Assembly: GCA_963709295.1 (NCBI GenBank)
Contig: CAVPVW010000008.1
Coordinates: 1-64,000 of the forward strand
DNA: 64,000 nucleotides
DNA from: JBGPQJ01 sp963709295
Lineage (GTDB): Bacteria; Chloroflexota; Anaerolineae; Anaerolineales; Villigracilaceae
Direction of reading: 5' to 3'
Below the pieces are notes generated by a model that saw nothing but the letters and a program-made list of their open reading frames with translations, ran no database searches and was not told the origin of the DNA. Position 1 is the stretch's first letter. The number at the start of each line of letters is the position of its first letter. The translations under genes were made by a program, and so were the position numbers. Of this stretch, positions 28,325-37,236 are shown piece by piece.

Positions 28325-29361
28325 CAAAGACCTTTGAACCCCTCCCCCGCCTCGAGGTGATCAAAGCCGTGGAACGGCGGCATCCCCGCCGCATACCTCT
28401 GGTGCTGGCAAAATTTTGGGGGGAGGGATTTGAAACGGACCACGGGGAATTGTTGAGCCGGTTCGACCGTTATCCCGAGGATGTTATCATGGCGATGATC
28501 GACCCGATCCGCTTCGATGACATGAATCTCCCCTGGGACGTTCACCAAAGCGGAGCGCATGACACGCGGCAAGTCCTCGACAACTGGGAACGACTTGATG
28601 AGTTCATCGCTCACTTCCCAACTCCTGAGGGAGATCCCTACTTTGAAAAAGTAGCCTACATGGCAGATTACGCCCGTGAGAACGACCTTTATTTCATCTT
28701 CGGGTGGTGGGGGTTTTTCTTCGAGCGCCCCTGGGCGATCCGTGGGATGACGAACCTTCTGCAGGATTATGTGCTCCACCCGGAACAGGTGCATAAGCTC
28801 TACGATGCCTTGTGCGAAACCTACCTTGCCTACCTGCGCTATGCCATTCGTGAGTTCTCACCGGACGGCTTCTTCACCAGTGACGATCTGGGTCACCAGA
28901 ATCAAATGTTCGTCAGCCGGAAAATGTTCTCCACTTTCCATCTGCCACGTTATAAGCGAATCGGCGCCTTGTTAAAAGAGCGCGGCCTCCACTGGTGGCT
29001 GCACAGCTGCGGAAATAACTACGGGATCATGGGCGATCTGGCAGACGCGGGGGTGAATGTCTTCCACCCCGTGCAGAAACACACCATGGATGAAAAGCAG
29101 GTCGCACAGGAATTCGGCGACCGGATGTCCTTCCTCGCAGGATTCGATGTGCAGCAAATTCTCCCCAACGGAACGCCGGAGGAGGTCCGAAAAGAAGTAC
29201 GGTTTCTCATCGATACCTTCGATCGCCCTGAGGGCGGGATGTGCATCGCTGCCGGGAACGGAATCCTGCCGGGGACGCCGCTTGATAATATCGAGGCATT
29301 TCTGGAAGAAGCTCTCATTTACGGCGAGTTTAAAAGATCCAAAGAATTGACTCAACCATAA
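28321..29361 (+). CDS. Uroporphyrinogen decarboxylase (URO-D) superfamily protein
   Basis: This is a 346-residue TIM-barrel protein of the URO-D/cobamide methyltransferase superfamily. The block WWLHSCGNNYGIMGDLADAG carries the HxCG zinc-type motif of MtaA-like members. GMCIAAGNGILPGTPLDNIE is the usual C-terminal block. It is unlikely to be the haem enzyme HemE, since the arginine signature at the N-terminus is missing. Such paralogues are often found in sugar-degradation operons, where their role is unknown. It overlaps the gene before it by four bases. Confidence 0.72.
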   Translation: MTKTFEPLPRLEVIKAVERRHPRRIPLVLAKFWGEGFETDHGELLSRFDRYPEDVIMAMIDPIRFDDMNLPWDVHQSGAHDTRQVLDNWERLDEFIAHFPTPEGDPYFEKVAYMADYARENDLYFIFGWWGFFFERPWAIRGMTNLLQDYVLHPEQVHKLYDALCETYLAYLRYAIREFSPDGFFTSDDLGHQNQMFVSRKMFSTFHLPRYKRIGALLKERGLHWWLHSCGNNYGIMGDLADAGVNVFHPVQKHTMDEKQVAQEFGDRMSFLAGFDVQQILPNGTPEEVRKEVRFLIDTFDRPEGGMCIAAGNGILPGTPLDNIEAFLEEALIYGEFKRSKELTQP

Positions 29362-29399
29362 AAACAATTTAGTATCAGTTTCACAAAAAGGATGAAGAT

Positions 29400-30398
29400 A
29401 TGAAATTTGCCATAGCAGGTGCAGGCTATATCGCTGCAATCCACGCCAAAGCCATCAAAAACAATGGTGGAGAAGTGACGGCTGTCGTTGAGAAATTCTC
29501 TGACAAGGCCGAACCGTTCGCGAAACATTTCCACATCAAGCAACAATTCGGGTCCATAGAGGTATTGCTGAAAGCAGGCAAGGTCGACGCCCTCGTGATC
29601 GGGACGCCTAATTTCCTGCATGCCCCCCAGGCAGTCGCCGCGCTCAAGGCGGGTGTGGCGGTGATGGTGGAAAAACCCATGGCGATGACCGCCGATCAGG
29701 CGCAGAGGATGGCGGAAGCCAGCGCGAAGAGCGGGGCGCCGCTCATGGTGGCTCACTGCTGGCGCTTTGACGAAGACGTGAACTGGCTCAAAAAACAAAC
29801 GCCCAAACTTGGGAAGATCATCCGCACCAAGGGCTACGGCGTGCACACCCACTGGGGGCCGGCCGGCTGGTTCACACAAAAGAAATTCGCAGGCGGCGGC
29901 GCGCTGGCAGACATGGGAATCCATGCCCTCGACACAGCGCGCTACCTGCTGGGCGATCCGCAACCGGTCAGTGTCTATGCCCGCATCGGCACTCATTACA
30001 AGGATTTCGACGTGGATGACACCGGGGTAATAATCGTGGAATGGGACAATGGCACAACCACTTACGTTAAGTCCGGGTGGTGGCAGCCACACAGTGACGG
30101 ACCGGAAGCCGGCACCCAGCTCTACGGCCAAAAAGGATTCGGACAGCTGTTCCCCACCCTGCTCGAAGTGCCGAACGTCCAGGCTCAAAGAGTGGATGTG
30201 ATCAAATCCGGTTTCAAGTTCCCACGCAAGGACCATTGCCCTCAGTCCATGTATGATGCGCAGATGATGCATTTCGTGGAATGCGTCCGGACAGGCACAA
30301 CCCCGGTCCCCGGCGCGGCGGAAGGGCTGGTCAATATGAAAATCGTCGATGCGGCCTATAAATCCAGCCGCACCGGGAAAATCGTGGAAGTCAAATGA
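29400..30398 (+). CDS. Gfo/Idh/MocA family NAD(P)-dependent oxidoreductase
   Basis: This sugar or cyclitol dehydrogenase has 332 residues. The Rossmann motif is KFAIAGAGYIAAIHAKAIKN. The EKPMAMTADQAQ block carries the catalytic Lys of the EKP motif, and GGGALADMGIHALDTARYLL supplies the DxGxHxxD site. AAGGATG precedes the ATG at 29400. The stop shares ATGA with the next gene. The likely task is oxidation of a sugar or uronic acid hydroxyl (C2 or C3); the exact substrate is unknown. Confidence 0.9.
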   Translation: MKFAIAGAGYIAAIHAKAIKNNGGEVTAVVEKFSDKAEPFAKHFHIKQQFGSIEVLLKAGKVDALVIGTPNFLHAPQAVAALKAGVAVMVEKPMAMTADQAQRMAEASAKSGAPLMVAHCWRFDEDVNWLKKQTPKLGKIIRTKGYGVHTHWGPAGWFTQKKFAGGGALADMGIHALDTARYLLGDPQPVSVYARIGTHYKDFDVDDTGVIIVEWDNGTTTYVKSGWWQPHSDGPEAGTQLYGQKGFGQLFPTLLEVPNVQAQRVDVIKSGFKFPRKDHCPQSMYDAQMMHFVECVRTGTTPVPGAAEGLVNMKIVDAAYKSSRTGKIVEVK

Positions 30399-31372
30399 AA
30401 GTCGGCATCGTCGGCGGCACCGGCAACATCAGCCAGCCCATTGTCAAACTGCTTTTGGAAAAAGGCCACGAAGTCGTCTGTGCCAACCGGGGCCAGGCCC
30501 GCCAGATGCACCCGGGTGCGCGGCTGGTGCAAATCGACCGGCATGACCGCTCCCGTTTCGAGAGCCTGATGCGGGCTGAAAGATTCGACGCGGCGATCGA
30601 CATGATCTGCTTCGACGCCGAAGACGCCGCTTCATCGGTGCGCGCTTTCCGGGGCGTGGGCTGGTTCGTGCAAACCTCCACCGTTTGCACTTATGGAATC
30701 CAATACGATTACTTCCCGGCGGATGAAACCCATCCGCTGCGGCCGATCACCGACTACGGACGCAATAAAGCCGCCGCCGATGATGTCTACCTGGCCGCCT
30801 GGCACACCGAGAAATTCCCGGCCGTCATCATCAAGCCCTCCACCACCTACGGTCCCGTGCAGGGAATGGTACGCCAGGTCTGCTGGGATTTCCAGTGGAT
30901 CGATCGTGTGAAAAAGGGCAAGCCGATTCTCGTTTGCGGCGATGGCAACGCACTGCACCAGCACCTGCATGTGGACGACATCGCCCAGGCCTTTGTCGGT
31001 GTGATCGGCAAGGAACATACCCTCGGTCAGGTTTATAACGCAGTGAATCGCGGTTATACCACCTGGGCGGAGTATCACCGCCTGGCCGGGAAACTCCTTG
31101 GGCGCGAAACCGAACTGGTTGGCGTGCCTTTCGAGACCCTGAAACGGCTCAACGTCCCCGATTTTGGCATCTGCGAGGAGATTTTTGCCCACCACGTTTA
31201 CTACTCGTCTGAAAAATTGTTCCGTGATGTGCCAGAGTTCCGCCCACAGGTCACACTGGCGCAGGGCATGAGCCAGGTTTTCGAAGCGATGGAGCGCGAA
31301 GGCCGTATCCCCAACTCGGACGAGGTGGCCTGGGAGGACGATGTAATTGCTCAGGTGAAGGCGGTTTTTTAA
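30395..31372 (+). CDS. Extended SDR: NAD-dependent epimerase/dehydratase
   Basis: This 325-residue extended short-chain dehydrogenase has the nucleotide-binding motif VGIVGGTGNISQPIVKLLLE and catalytic YGRNK (YxxxK). The Thr/Ser preceding it lies in FVQTSTVCTYG, and HQHLHVDDIAQAFVGV is the typical C-terminal block. Nucleotide-sugar epimerases such as UDP-glucuronate 4-epimerase are of this type, but the adjacent genes also fit an oxidoreductase on free sugar. Translation is coupled to the upstream gene by ATGA. Confidence 0.85.
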   Translation: MKVGIVGGTGNISQPIVKLLLEKGHEVVCANRGQARQMHPGARLVQIDRHDRSRFESLMRAERFDAAIDMICFDAEDAASSVRAFRGVGWFVQTSTVCTYGIQYDYFPADETHPLRPITDYGRNKAAADDVYLAAWHTEKFPAVIIKPSTTYGPVQGMVRQVCWDFQWIDRVKKGKPILVCGDGNALHQHLHVDDIAQAFVGVIGKEHTLGQVYNAVNRGYTTWAEYHRLAGKLLGRETELVGVPFETLKRLNVPDFGICEEIFAHHVYYSSEKLFRDVPEFRPQVTLAQGMSQVFEAMEREGRIPNSDEVAWEDDVIAQVKAVF

Positions 31373-31461
31373 GGAAGACCGCTTAGGGTGGACGGCCAAC
31401 CGCTGCCGTTGTGCAGTGGTCAACCGTCATAATCCGTTTCAATGGTCTTTGATTCCACACC

Positions 31462-32589
31462 ATGCCCACTATTTTTTCCCCCTACCGCATTTGCCCCATC
31501 GGCGCACACGTCGACCACCAGGGGGGAGTGGTGTTGGGCCGCACGCTCGGCCTAGGAACGACACTTGACTATGAACCAATCCACTCGCGGGAAATCCACC
31601 TCGTCAGCGAACAATTCGGCGAGACGCGTTTCATAATCGGCGATGAAGTCGACACATCGCATTGGGCGCGCTACGCTCGCGCCGCCGCGCTGGTCTTTGG
31701 CGATAAGTTATATCGCGGGCTGCGCGCCCGGGTCAGCGGAGCGCTGGTCGGCGCGGGATTAAGCTCATCCGCAGCGGTCGGGCTGGCCTATCTCAAGGCG
31801 CTGGCGGATGTCAACGGCCTCGAGGTCACCGCCGAGGAACTGGTCTGGCTTGATTTCCAGCTTGAAACCGGTCAGCTCGGCCTGCAGAACGGCATCCTCG
31901 ACCCGTTGACCATCGTCCATGGAAAAAAGGATGCCCTGCTGTGGATGGATACGGCAACAGGGGCAGTCACCCCCATTCCCGATCCGGAACCTGATTCGCC
32001 TTCGTGGATTGTGGCCTATTCTGGAATTTCCCGCGAATTGACCAAAAGCGGATTCAACCTCCGGGTGGCTGAGTGCCGCGAAGCCGCTTCTCTGCTGCAT
32101 CCCGGCGCGAGGAAGCTGGCCGATGTCCCGCGCGAAAGTTACAAGGAGAAAAATGCGTCATTACCCGAGAATTTGCGCCGCCGCGCCGACCATTTCTTCA
32201 CCGAAGTGGAACGTGTCCAACAGGGTGCACAGACCTGGAAAGAATCCGACCTGGAGATGTTCGGCCGGCTGATGAATCAATCCTGCGCCTCGTCCATCAA
32301 CAACTACGAATCCGGCAGCCCACTGCTGGTGGAACTCCACCAAATTGCCAGTAAGGCAGCCGGGGTGTACGGAAGCCGTTTCAGCGGCGGTGGTTATGGC
32401 GGGTGCGTGGTCGCGCTCGCGAACCGGGCGCAGGCTGCGGGTGCGGCTCACGGAATCGCAGAAAAGATGGCGGTGCGGCACCCCGACCTTCCATCCCGGG
32501 TATTTGTGGCCGAGATGGGTGACGGCCTGTACCCTGGTCCGTTCTCTCCCCCTGCAGAGGAGAGAACGGAGGTGAGGCCGAATGGTTAA
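31462..32589 (+). CDS. Galacturonokinase-like GHMP kinase
   Basis: This 375-residue sugar-1-kinase of the GHMP family resembles plant galacturonokinase more than galactokinase. The start IFSPYRICPIGAHVDHQGG replaces the galactokinase GRxNLIGEHxDY signature and closely follows the plant form as I recall it. The ATP loop is GAGLSSSAAVGLAYLKAL and the third motif is SRFSGGGYGGCVVAL. The block GLQNGILDP also parallels the plant enzyme. The proposed reaction is D-galacturonate + ATP to galacturonate 1-phosphate. The eight-base overlap with the nucleotidyltransferase gene fits a two-step path to a nucleotide sugar. There is no clear Shine-Dalgarno before the ATG. Confidence 0.82.
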   Translation: MPTIFSPYRICPIGAHVDHQGGVVLGRTLGLGTTLDYEPIHSREIHLVSEQFGETRFIIGDEVDTSHWARYARAAALVFGDKLYRGLRARVSGALVGAGLSSSAAVGLAYLKALADVNGLEVTAEELVWLDFQLETGQLGLQNGILDPLTIVHGKKDALLWMDTATGAVTPIPDPEPDSPSWIVAYSGISRELTKSGFNLRVAECREAASLLHPGARKLADVPRESYKEKNASLPENLRRRADHFFTEVERVQQGAQTWKESDLEMFGRLMNQSCASSINNYESGSPLLVELHQIASKAAGVYGSRFSGGGYGGCVVALANRAQAAGAAHGIAEKMAVRHPDLPSRVFVAEMGDGLYPGPFSPPAEERTEVRPNG

Positions 32590-33289
32590 ATCGGCCATCC
32601 TTCTCGCCGCCGGCCGCGGAAGGCGCCAGCGCCCCTACACCGACACCTCACCCAAGCCGCTTCTGCCAGTCGATGGCCACCCGACTCTCGATTATGTCCT
32701 GCGCGCCGTTAAAAGAGCCGGAGCCGAGCGGGTTTGCATCGTCATCCACCACCTCGAAGAGCAGATCATCGCCTTCGTCGGCGAAGGCTCGAGATGGGGC
32801 CTGGAGGCTTCCTTCGCGCACCAAACCGCTCTGCATGGCACTGGCGATGCGCTGATGAGCGTCCCGGCGGAGTGGATTCAGGATGAGCCGGTGATGGTCG
32901 TGGCTGCTGATTACATCCTGGACGAGAATTCCCTGCTCGCTTTGACCCGGGCTTACGAGGAAGCCCGCGCTGACATTGCCATGAGCCTGAAGGAGTGCCC
33001 CATCGAGGAGCTGAGGGTCCGTTCGAGTGTGGACGTGGACGCCGGCTGGTGGGTCAGGCGCATCCTCGAAAAACCCCGGCGCGAGGAAATCATGAGTCCC
33101 TATGCCGCCTCGATCCTGTTCATCCTGCCGCCGCAAATCTGGGATTACCTTTTGAAAATCCAACCTTCTGAACGCGGAGAAATTGAGATGCAGGCTGCCG
33201 TCAACCAGATGCTTGAAGATGGCTTCACGGCCATCGGCCTCCTGCAACCCGCCCCCCGCGAGTGGACACCTGATGGAGAAAAGCCATGA
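32582..33289 (+). CDS. Sugar-1-phosphate nucleotidyltransferase
   Basis: This 235-residue NTP-transferase fold has the signature ILLAAGRGRRQRPYTDTSPK followed by PLLPVDG, and the Asp of VVAADYIL for metal binding. It makes an NDP-sugar and pyrophosphate from a sugar 1-phosphate. Overlap with the kinase gene suggests that it uses the kinase product, giving for example UDP-galacturonate. Its specificity for UTP or dTTP cannot be read. The stop overlaps the next start by ATGA. Confidence 0.85.
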   Translation: MVKSAILLAAGRGRRQRPYTDTSPKPLLPVDGHPTLDYVLRAVKRAGAERVCIVIHHLEEQIIAFVGEGSRWGLEASFAHQTALHGTGDALMSVPAEWIQDEPVMVVAADYILDENSLLALTRAYEEARADIAMSLKECPIEELRVRSSVDVDAGWWVRRILEKPRREEIMSPYAASILFILPPQIWDYLLKIQPSERGEIEMQAAVNQMLEDGFTAIGLLQPAPREWTPDGEKP

Positions 33290-34488
33290 AAGTCGGATAC
33301 GCCCAGACAATCATCACCCCTTCGCTCGACCGCCCGGTTTTTCTGGCGGGATTCGGGCACAACCGCCGAGCGGAATCGATCCACGACGATCTGTCTGCCC
33401 GTGCCATGGCGGTCTCGAATGGGTCGAGGACTCTTGTCTTGTGCGCCGTTGACCTGATTGGACTGTTCGCTCCGGATGTTCATCATGTGCTCGAATCCCT
33501 GAAGCTCTCCGAAATTTCCATGGACTTGCATCCTGAAGTCGTCCTCGCCTCCACTCACACGCATCACGGTCCCGATACGGCGGGACTCTGGGGGCCGGAC
33601 GGTAAAACCCGGGGGGTGGATGAAGCCTACATGATGGCCTGTCGACAAAAGATCCTTGAAAGCGTCCTCGGCGCGCTGGAAAACCTCATGCCCTGCGAAA
33701 GCATGAAGGCGGCGGTGGTGCACGTGCCCGGGTTGGTAAAAAATGCCCGCAACCCGGAGAGCCTCGATGACGAACTGACCGTCTTCCAATTCCTGGACTC
33801 TGGCGGCAGGCCATTGATGACTGGTTTTAATTTCCCCTGCCATCCTGAAGTGCTCTGGGACCAAAACCAGCACATCACCAGCGACTATCCCGGCTATCTA
33901 CGCACCGAAGTCGAAAAACAGACCGGCGCTCCCTGCCTCTTTTTCAGCGGTGCGCTGGGTGGCATGATGACGCCAGATGTCAAAGAACACTCCTTTGCTG
34001 AAGCGGAGTTAATGGGCCGGAAACTGGCGAAGGAAGGATTGAGAGCCATCGGGGCAGCCAACCCTGAACAACTGTCCGTGATCGGTTCGGAAAAGAAAGA
34101 ATTCAAGGCAAAATTGACCAATCCGCTGTACAAGCTGGCTTTCTGGCGTAAATTGCTTCCGGATGCGCGTGACCGGCAGGGATGGATTACCGGCGAAGTC
34201 AATCTCATCAAAATTGGCGATCTATGGCTGGCAACCGTGCCGGGAGAATTGCTCCCCGGGCTGGGGTTGGAAATCAAAGCCCGTCTGACAGAAGCAGGCG
34301 CACGGGTGACCGGGGTGATCGGCCTGGCGAATGGTTGGTTGGGCTACATCCTGCCGGCGGAAGATTTCAAGTATCCCTGGAATCCCTTTAATCCCGGCGC
34401 ACATTACGAAGAAACCAACTCCATCGGTAAAGAGATTGGCCCGAAGGTGATGGACGTCATCCAGGACTTGGTTCACACGGAGGGATAA
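33286..34488 (+). CDS. Neutral/alkaline ceramidase-like hydrolase
   Basis: The 400-residue protein starts VGYAQTIITPSLDRPVFLAG, the usual opening of the neutral ceramidase N-terminal domain. It has the zinc motif ASTHTHHGPDTAG. No signal peptide is visible, although true neutral ceramidases are secreted and longer (about 650 residues), so another amide or ester substrate is likely. It is translationally coupled to the nucleotidyltransferase. The actual substrate is unknown; a modified sugar is a guess from context. Confidence 0.75.
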   Translation: MKVGYAQTIITPSLDRPVFLAGFGHNRRAESIHDDLSARAMAVSNGSRTLVLCAVDLIGLFAPDVHHVLESLKLSEISMDLHPEVVLASTHTHHGPDTAGLWGPDGKTRGVDEAYMMACRQKILESVLGALENLMPCESMKAAVVHVPGLVKNARNPESLDDELTVFQFLDSGGRPLMTGFNFPCHPEVLWDQNQHITSDYPGYLRTEVEKQTGAPCLFFSGALGGMMTPDVKEHSFAEAELMGRKLAKEGLRAIGAANPEQLSVIGSEKKEFKAKLTNPLYKLAFWRKLLPDARDRQGWITGEVNLIKIGDLWLATVPGELLPGLGLEIKARLTEAGARVTGVIGLANGWLGYILPAEDFKYPWNPFNPGAHYEETNSIGKEIGPKVMDVIQDLVHTEG

Positions 34489-34491
34489 GCC

Positions 34492-35844
34492 TTGACAAAA
34501 ATCACGATCATCGGCGCCGGTTCCTGCTCGTGGGGGCCAACCTTCCTGCGGGACATTTTTACCACGCCCGAACTGAAGGGTTCGACTATTGTCCTGCACG
34601 ATATTTTGCAAGACCGGATGGATCTCATCTACGCCCTCGCCCGGAAAGTGCTCACCGAATTCCAGCTCGATTTTCATCTCGAGAAAACCCTTTCGCTCGA
34701 TGAAGCCTTGCAAGGCGCGGATTTCATCATCCTGTCCATCACCACCGGCCGCCTCGAATCCATGCGCCCCGACCTTGAAATCCCTGCCCAATACGGCATC
34801 CACCAGGCGGTGGGCGACACGACCGGCCCGGGTGGACTGGCACGTGCCCTGCGGAATATCCCCGTGGTTGTGGCGATTGCCCAAAAAGTGAACGAGATCT
34901 GCCCGGATGCCCTGTTCCTGAATTACACAAATCCCATGTCCACGCTGACGCGCGCCCTGTGCTTGTCCCGCACCGTCCCCCACCGGACGGTGGGGCTGTG
35001 CCATGAATACCTCGGGGTGCGCAGGAATCTTGCCAAACTTTTTGAAACCAGCCCTGAAAAGCTTCAGGCTAGGGTGGCAGGCATCAATCATCTAATCTGG
35101 ATCACGGATTTGTGTGTCGAAGATCGACACGTGTGGGATGAATTGCCCTCACTGACAGCGAAAATCCTGGACGGTATAATAAATGTGGATGCGGATGATC
35201 CTTCGGTCTTTGCCGATCATGCCAGGATCAAATCGATCCTGTTCCAGATGTATGGTGCTCTCCCGGCAGCGGGCGACCGTCATATTGCCGAGTTTTTCCC
35301 GCACTTCATCAACGAGTCCACCCATTGGGGCGCGGATTACGATCTGCGCCTGACCAGCATCGCCGACCGCTGCGCCCTCGAAGCCGATGCCAAACAGCAG
35401 ATCGAAGCCGCCCTGCGCGGAGAACTGCCGCTCGAACAGTTCATGCAGGAAGAATCCACCGAAGCAGCCAACAAAATCATCCGCGCGGTGGTCAGCGGCG
35501 AAAAGTATTTCGGTATTATGAATCTGCCGAATGCCGGCCAAATTGGCAATTTGCCCGCGTACGCCATCGTCGAAACCTTCGGCTTCATCGACCAGACCGG
35601 CGTTAGCGCCAGCGTGCATGGCGAAGTCCCTGCCGGGGTGCAGAATGTTCTCGAGCACCACATCCGCCAGCAGGAGATGACGGTCGAGGCCGCCCTGACC
35701 GGCAGTTGGGACCTGGCCCTGCAAGTGTTGCTCAACGATCCGCTCTCCAGCCGCCTGACCATTCCGCAGGCCAGGCAAATGCTTCGGGAATTGCTCGAGG
35801 CGAACAAAGTTTACCTGCCAAAATTCTTCGGCAATCCATCGTGA
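34492..35844 (+). CDS. Second family 4 glycosidase
   Basis: The protein has 450 residues with the Rossmann start KITIIGAGSCSWGPTFLRDI, LNYTNPMSTL, the GLCHEYLG metal/substrate block and AGINHLIWITDL. The overall type resembles alpha-galacturonidase/alpha-galactosidase members of GH4. The start is TTG 34492 after GGAGGG. It differs clearly from the first GH4 at 24.8 kb (SCSWG against SASFG loop), so the two probably cut different linkages. Confidence 0.88.
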   Translation: MTKITIIGAGSCSWGPTFLRDIFTTPELKGSTIVLHDILQDRMDLIYALARKVLTEFQLDFHLEKTLSLDEALQGADFIILSITTGRLESMRPDLEIPAQYGIHQAVGDTTGPGGLARALRNIPVVVAIAQKVNEICPDALFLNYTNPMSTLTRALCLSRTVPHRTVGLCHEYLGVRRNLAKLFETSPEKLQARVAGINHLIWITDLCVEDRHVWDELPSLTAKILDGIINVDADDPSVFADHARIKSILFQMYGALPAAGDRHIAEFFPHFINESTHWGADYDLRLTSIADRCALEADAKQQIEAALRGELPLEQFMQEESTEAANKIIRAVVSGEKYFGIMNLPNAGQIGNLPAYAIVETFGFIDQTGVSASVHGEVPAGVQNVLEHHIRQQEMTVEAALTGSWDLALQVLLNDPLSSRLTIPQARQMLRELLEANKVYLPKFFGNPS

Positions 35845-35884
35845 ATCGATACTCAAAAAATCTACCAATGAAAAGGAGTAACAC

Positions 35885-37154
35885 ATGTCTGAATTAGCTA
35901 TCTTGGGTGGACCCAAGACCCGCACCGAACCCTACCCCCAATGGCCTGTCTGGGACCAGCGCGACATCGACGCTGTGACCGAGGTGATCAAATCCGGCCA
36001 GTGGGGCGGTTATCCCTACCCGGGCCCGAAGACTGCCGAACTCGCCAGGAAATTTGCCGAGATGCAGGGCGGCGGGTATGCCGTGCCCATGGCCAACGGA
36101 ACTGTGACCATGGAGGTCGCCCTGCGTGCGGCCGGCATCGGCTGGGGGGATGAAGTCATCGTCCCGGCCTACACTTTTCAGGCAACTGCCTCCGCCCCCA
36201 TGGCTGCAGGCGCGATCCCCGTTATCGTCGACGTGACACCGGACACCTACTGCCTGGATGTGAAAGCCGCTGAAAAAGCGCTTACTCCAAAGACCAAGGC
36301 GGTTATCTGCGTGCATCTCGGTCACCAGATGACTGACATGGACGCCCTCATGACGCTGGCGGAGAAGCACAACCTGATCGTCATTGAGGACTGCGCCCAC
36401 GCGCACGGTGCGAAGTGGCGCGGAAAAGGCGCCGGCACCATCGGTCATTTTGGCTCGTTCAGCCTGCAATCGTCCAAGATCCTGACATCCGGGGAGGGCG
36501 GCATCCTGCTCTGCCGGACTCCCGAACTCGCCTCGAAAGCTGCCTCCATCATCGACTGCGGACGTCCTCACGCCCCGGGTGGTGGACCCGAGTTCGAATG
36601 AAGGCGAATACATGACCGGAGGTAATTTCCGCCTCGGGGAATTAGCCGCAGCTCTTGCGCTGGTGGGTGTCGAACGCTTTCCGGCGCAGGCCAAACAGCG
36701 GGAGGAGATGGCTGCTTACATGGACGAATCCCTCAGCGAGGTCCACGGCGTACGCGTACTCAAACGCGATGAGCGTCACACCACCCGCTCATTCTACCGG
36801 TACATGTTCGCCATCGATCCCAAGGAGTTCGGCGTGGAACACGACGTTCTGTGCGGCGCGCTGGATGCCGAAGGTGTGGACTGCTGGACAGGCTACGAAG
36901 CCATGCACAATTACAAGCTCTTCCAGCCGCAGAAGTCGAAGCTGGCGGTGCCGAACGCCTTCCCGGAATATTTCAAGTTCGACCAGATGAACCTGCCGGT
37001 CGCCACCCAAGCCTGTGAACATGAGGCCGTCTGGCTGGATGAAAATGTCTTCCGCTGCGGCCCCGGAGGTGTGGACGATGCGGTGGCAGCCATCAAGAAA
37101 ATTCAATCCAATGCATCTGAGCTGGCAGAAGCTGCGAAGAAATTGCGAAAGTAG
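35885..37154 (+). CDS. DegT/DnrJ/EryC1 PLP-dependent aminotransferase (one frameshift)
   Basis: This enzyme family transfers an amino group to keto-sugars or keto-cyclitols. The reading goes from GGYPYPGPKTAELARKFAEM and PMANGTVTMEVALRAAGIGW through EDCAHAHGAKWRGKGAGTIG to GSFSLQSSKILTSGEGGILL, whose Lys is the PLP anchor. A frameshift near 36,580-36,600 moves it to the second frame (GEYMTGGNFRLGELAAALAL). The total is about 422 residues, normal for the family. AAAAGGAG precedes the ATG. Next to a sugar dehydrogenase, it suggests formation of an amino sugar or aminocyclitol. It is the last gene of the operon. Confidence 0.88.
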
Positions 37155-37183
37155 TCCGTTATACAACAACTAACGCCTGAAAA

Positions 37184-37218
37184 ATCGTCCCGAAGGTTAA
37201 TAATACCTTCGGGACGAT
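37184..37218. terminator. Bidirectional terminator hairpin between convergent genes
   Basis: A perfect 14-bp stem (arms at 37184-37197 and 37205-37218) closes a 7-base loop between the DegT gene and the convergent lipoprotein gene. The flanking aaaa at 37181-37184 gives a U-run when read on the minus strand, so termination is best supported for that direction. Confidence 0.75.
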
Positions 37219-37236
37219 CGGTGTTAGGCGAACTTG

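Noticed and set aside
28321..29361. Haem-synthesis HemE
   Set aside because: The URO-D fold is there, but the N-terminal Arg-rich HemE signature is missing and the operon is for sugars.
31462..32589. Ordinary galactokinase galK
   Set aside because: The galactokinase signature GRxNxIGEHxDY is replaced by SPYRICPIGAHVDH, matching the galacturonokinase type.
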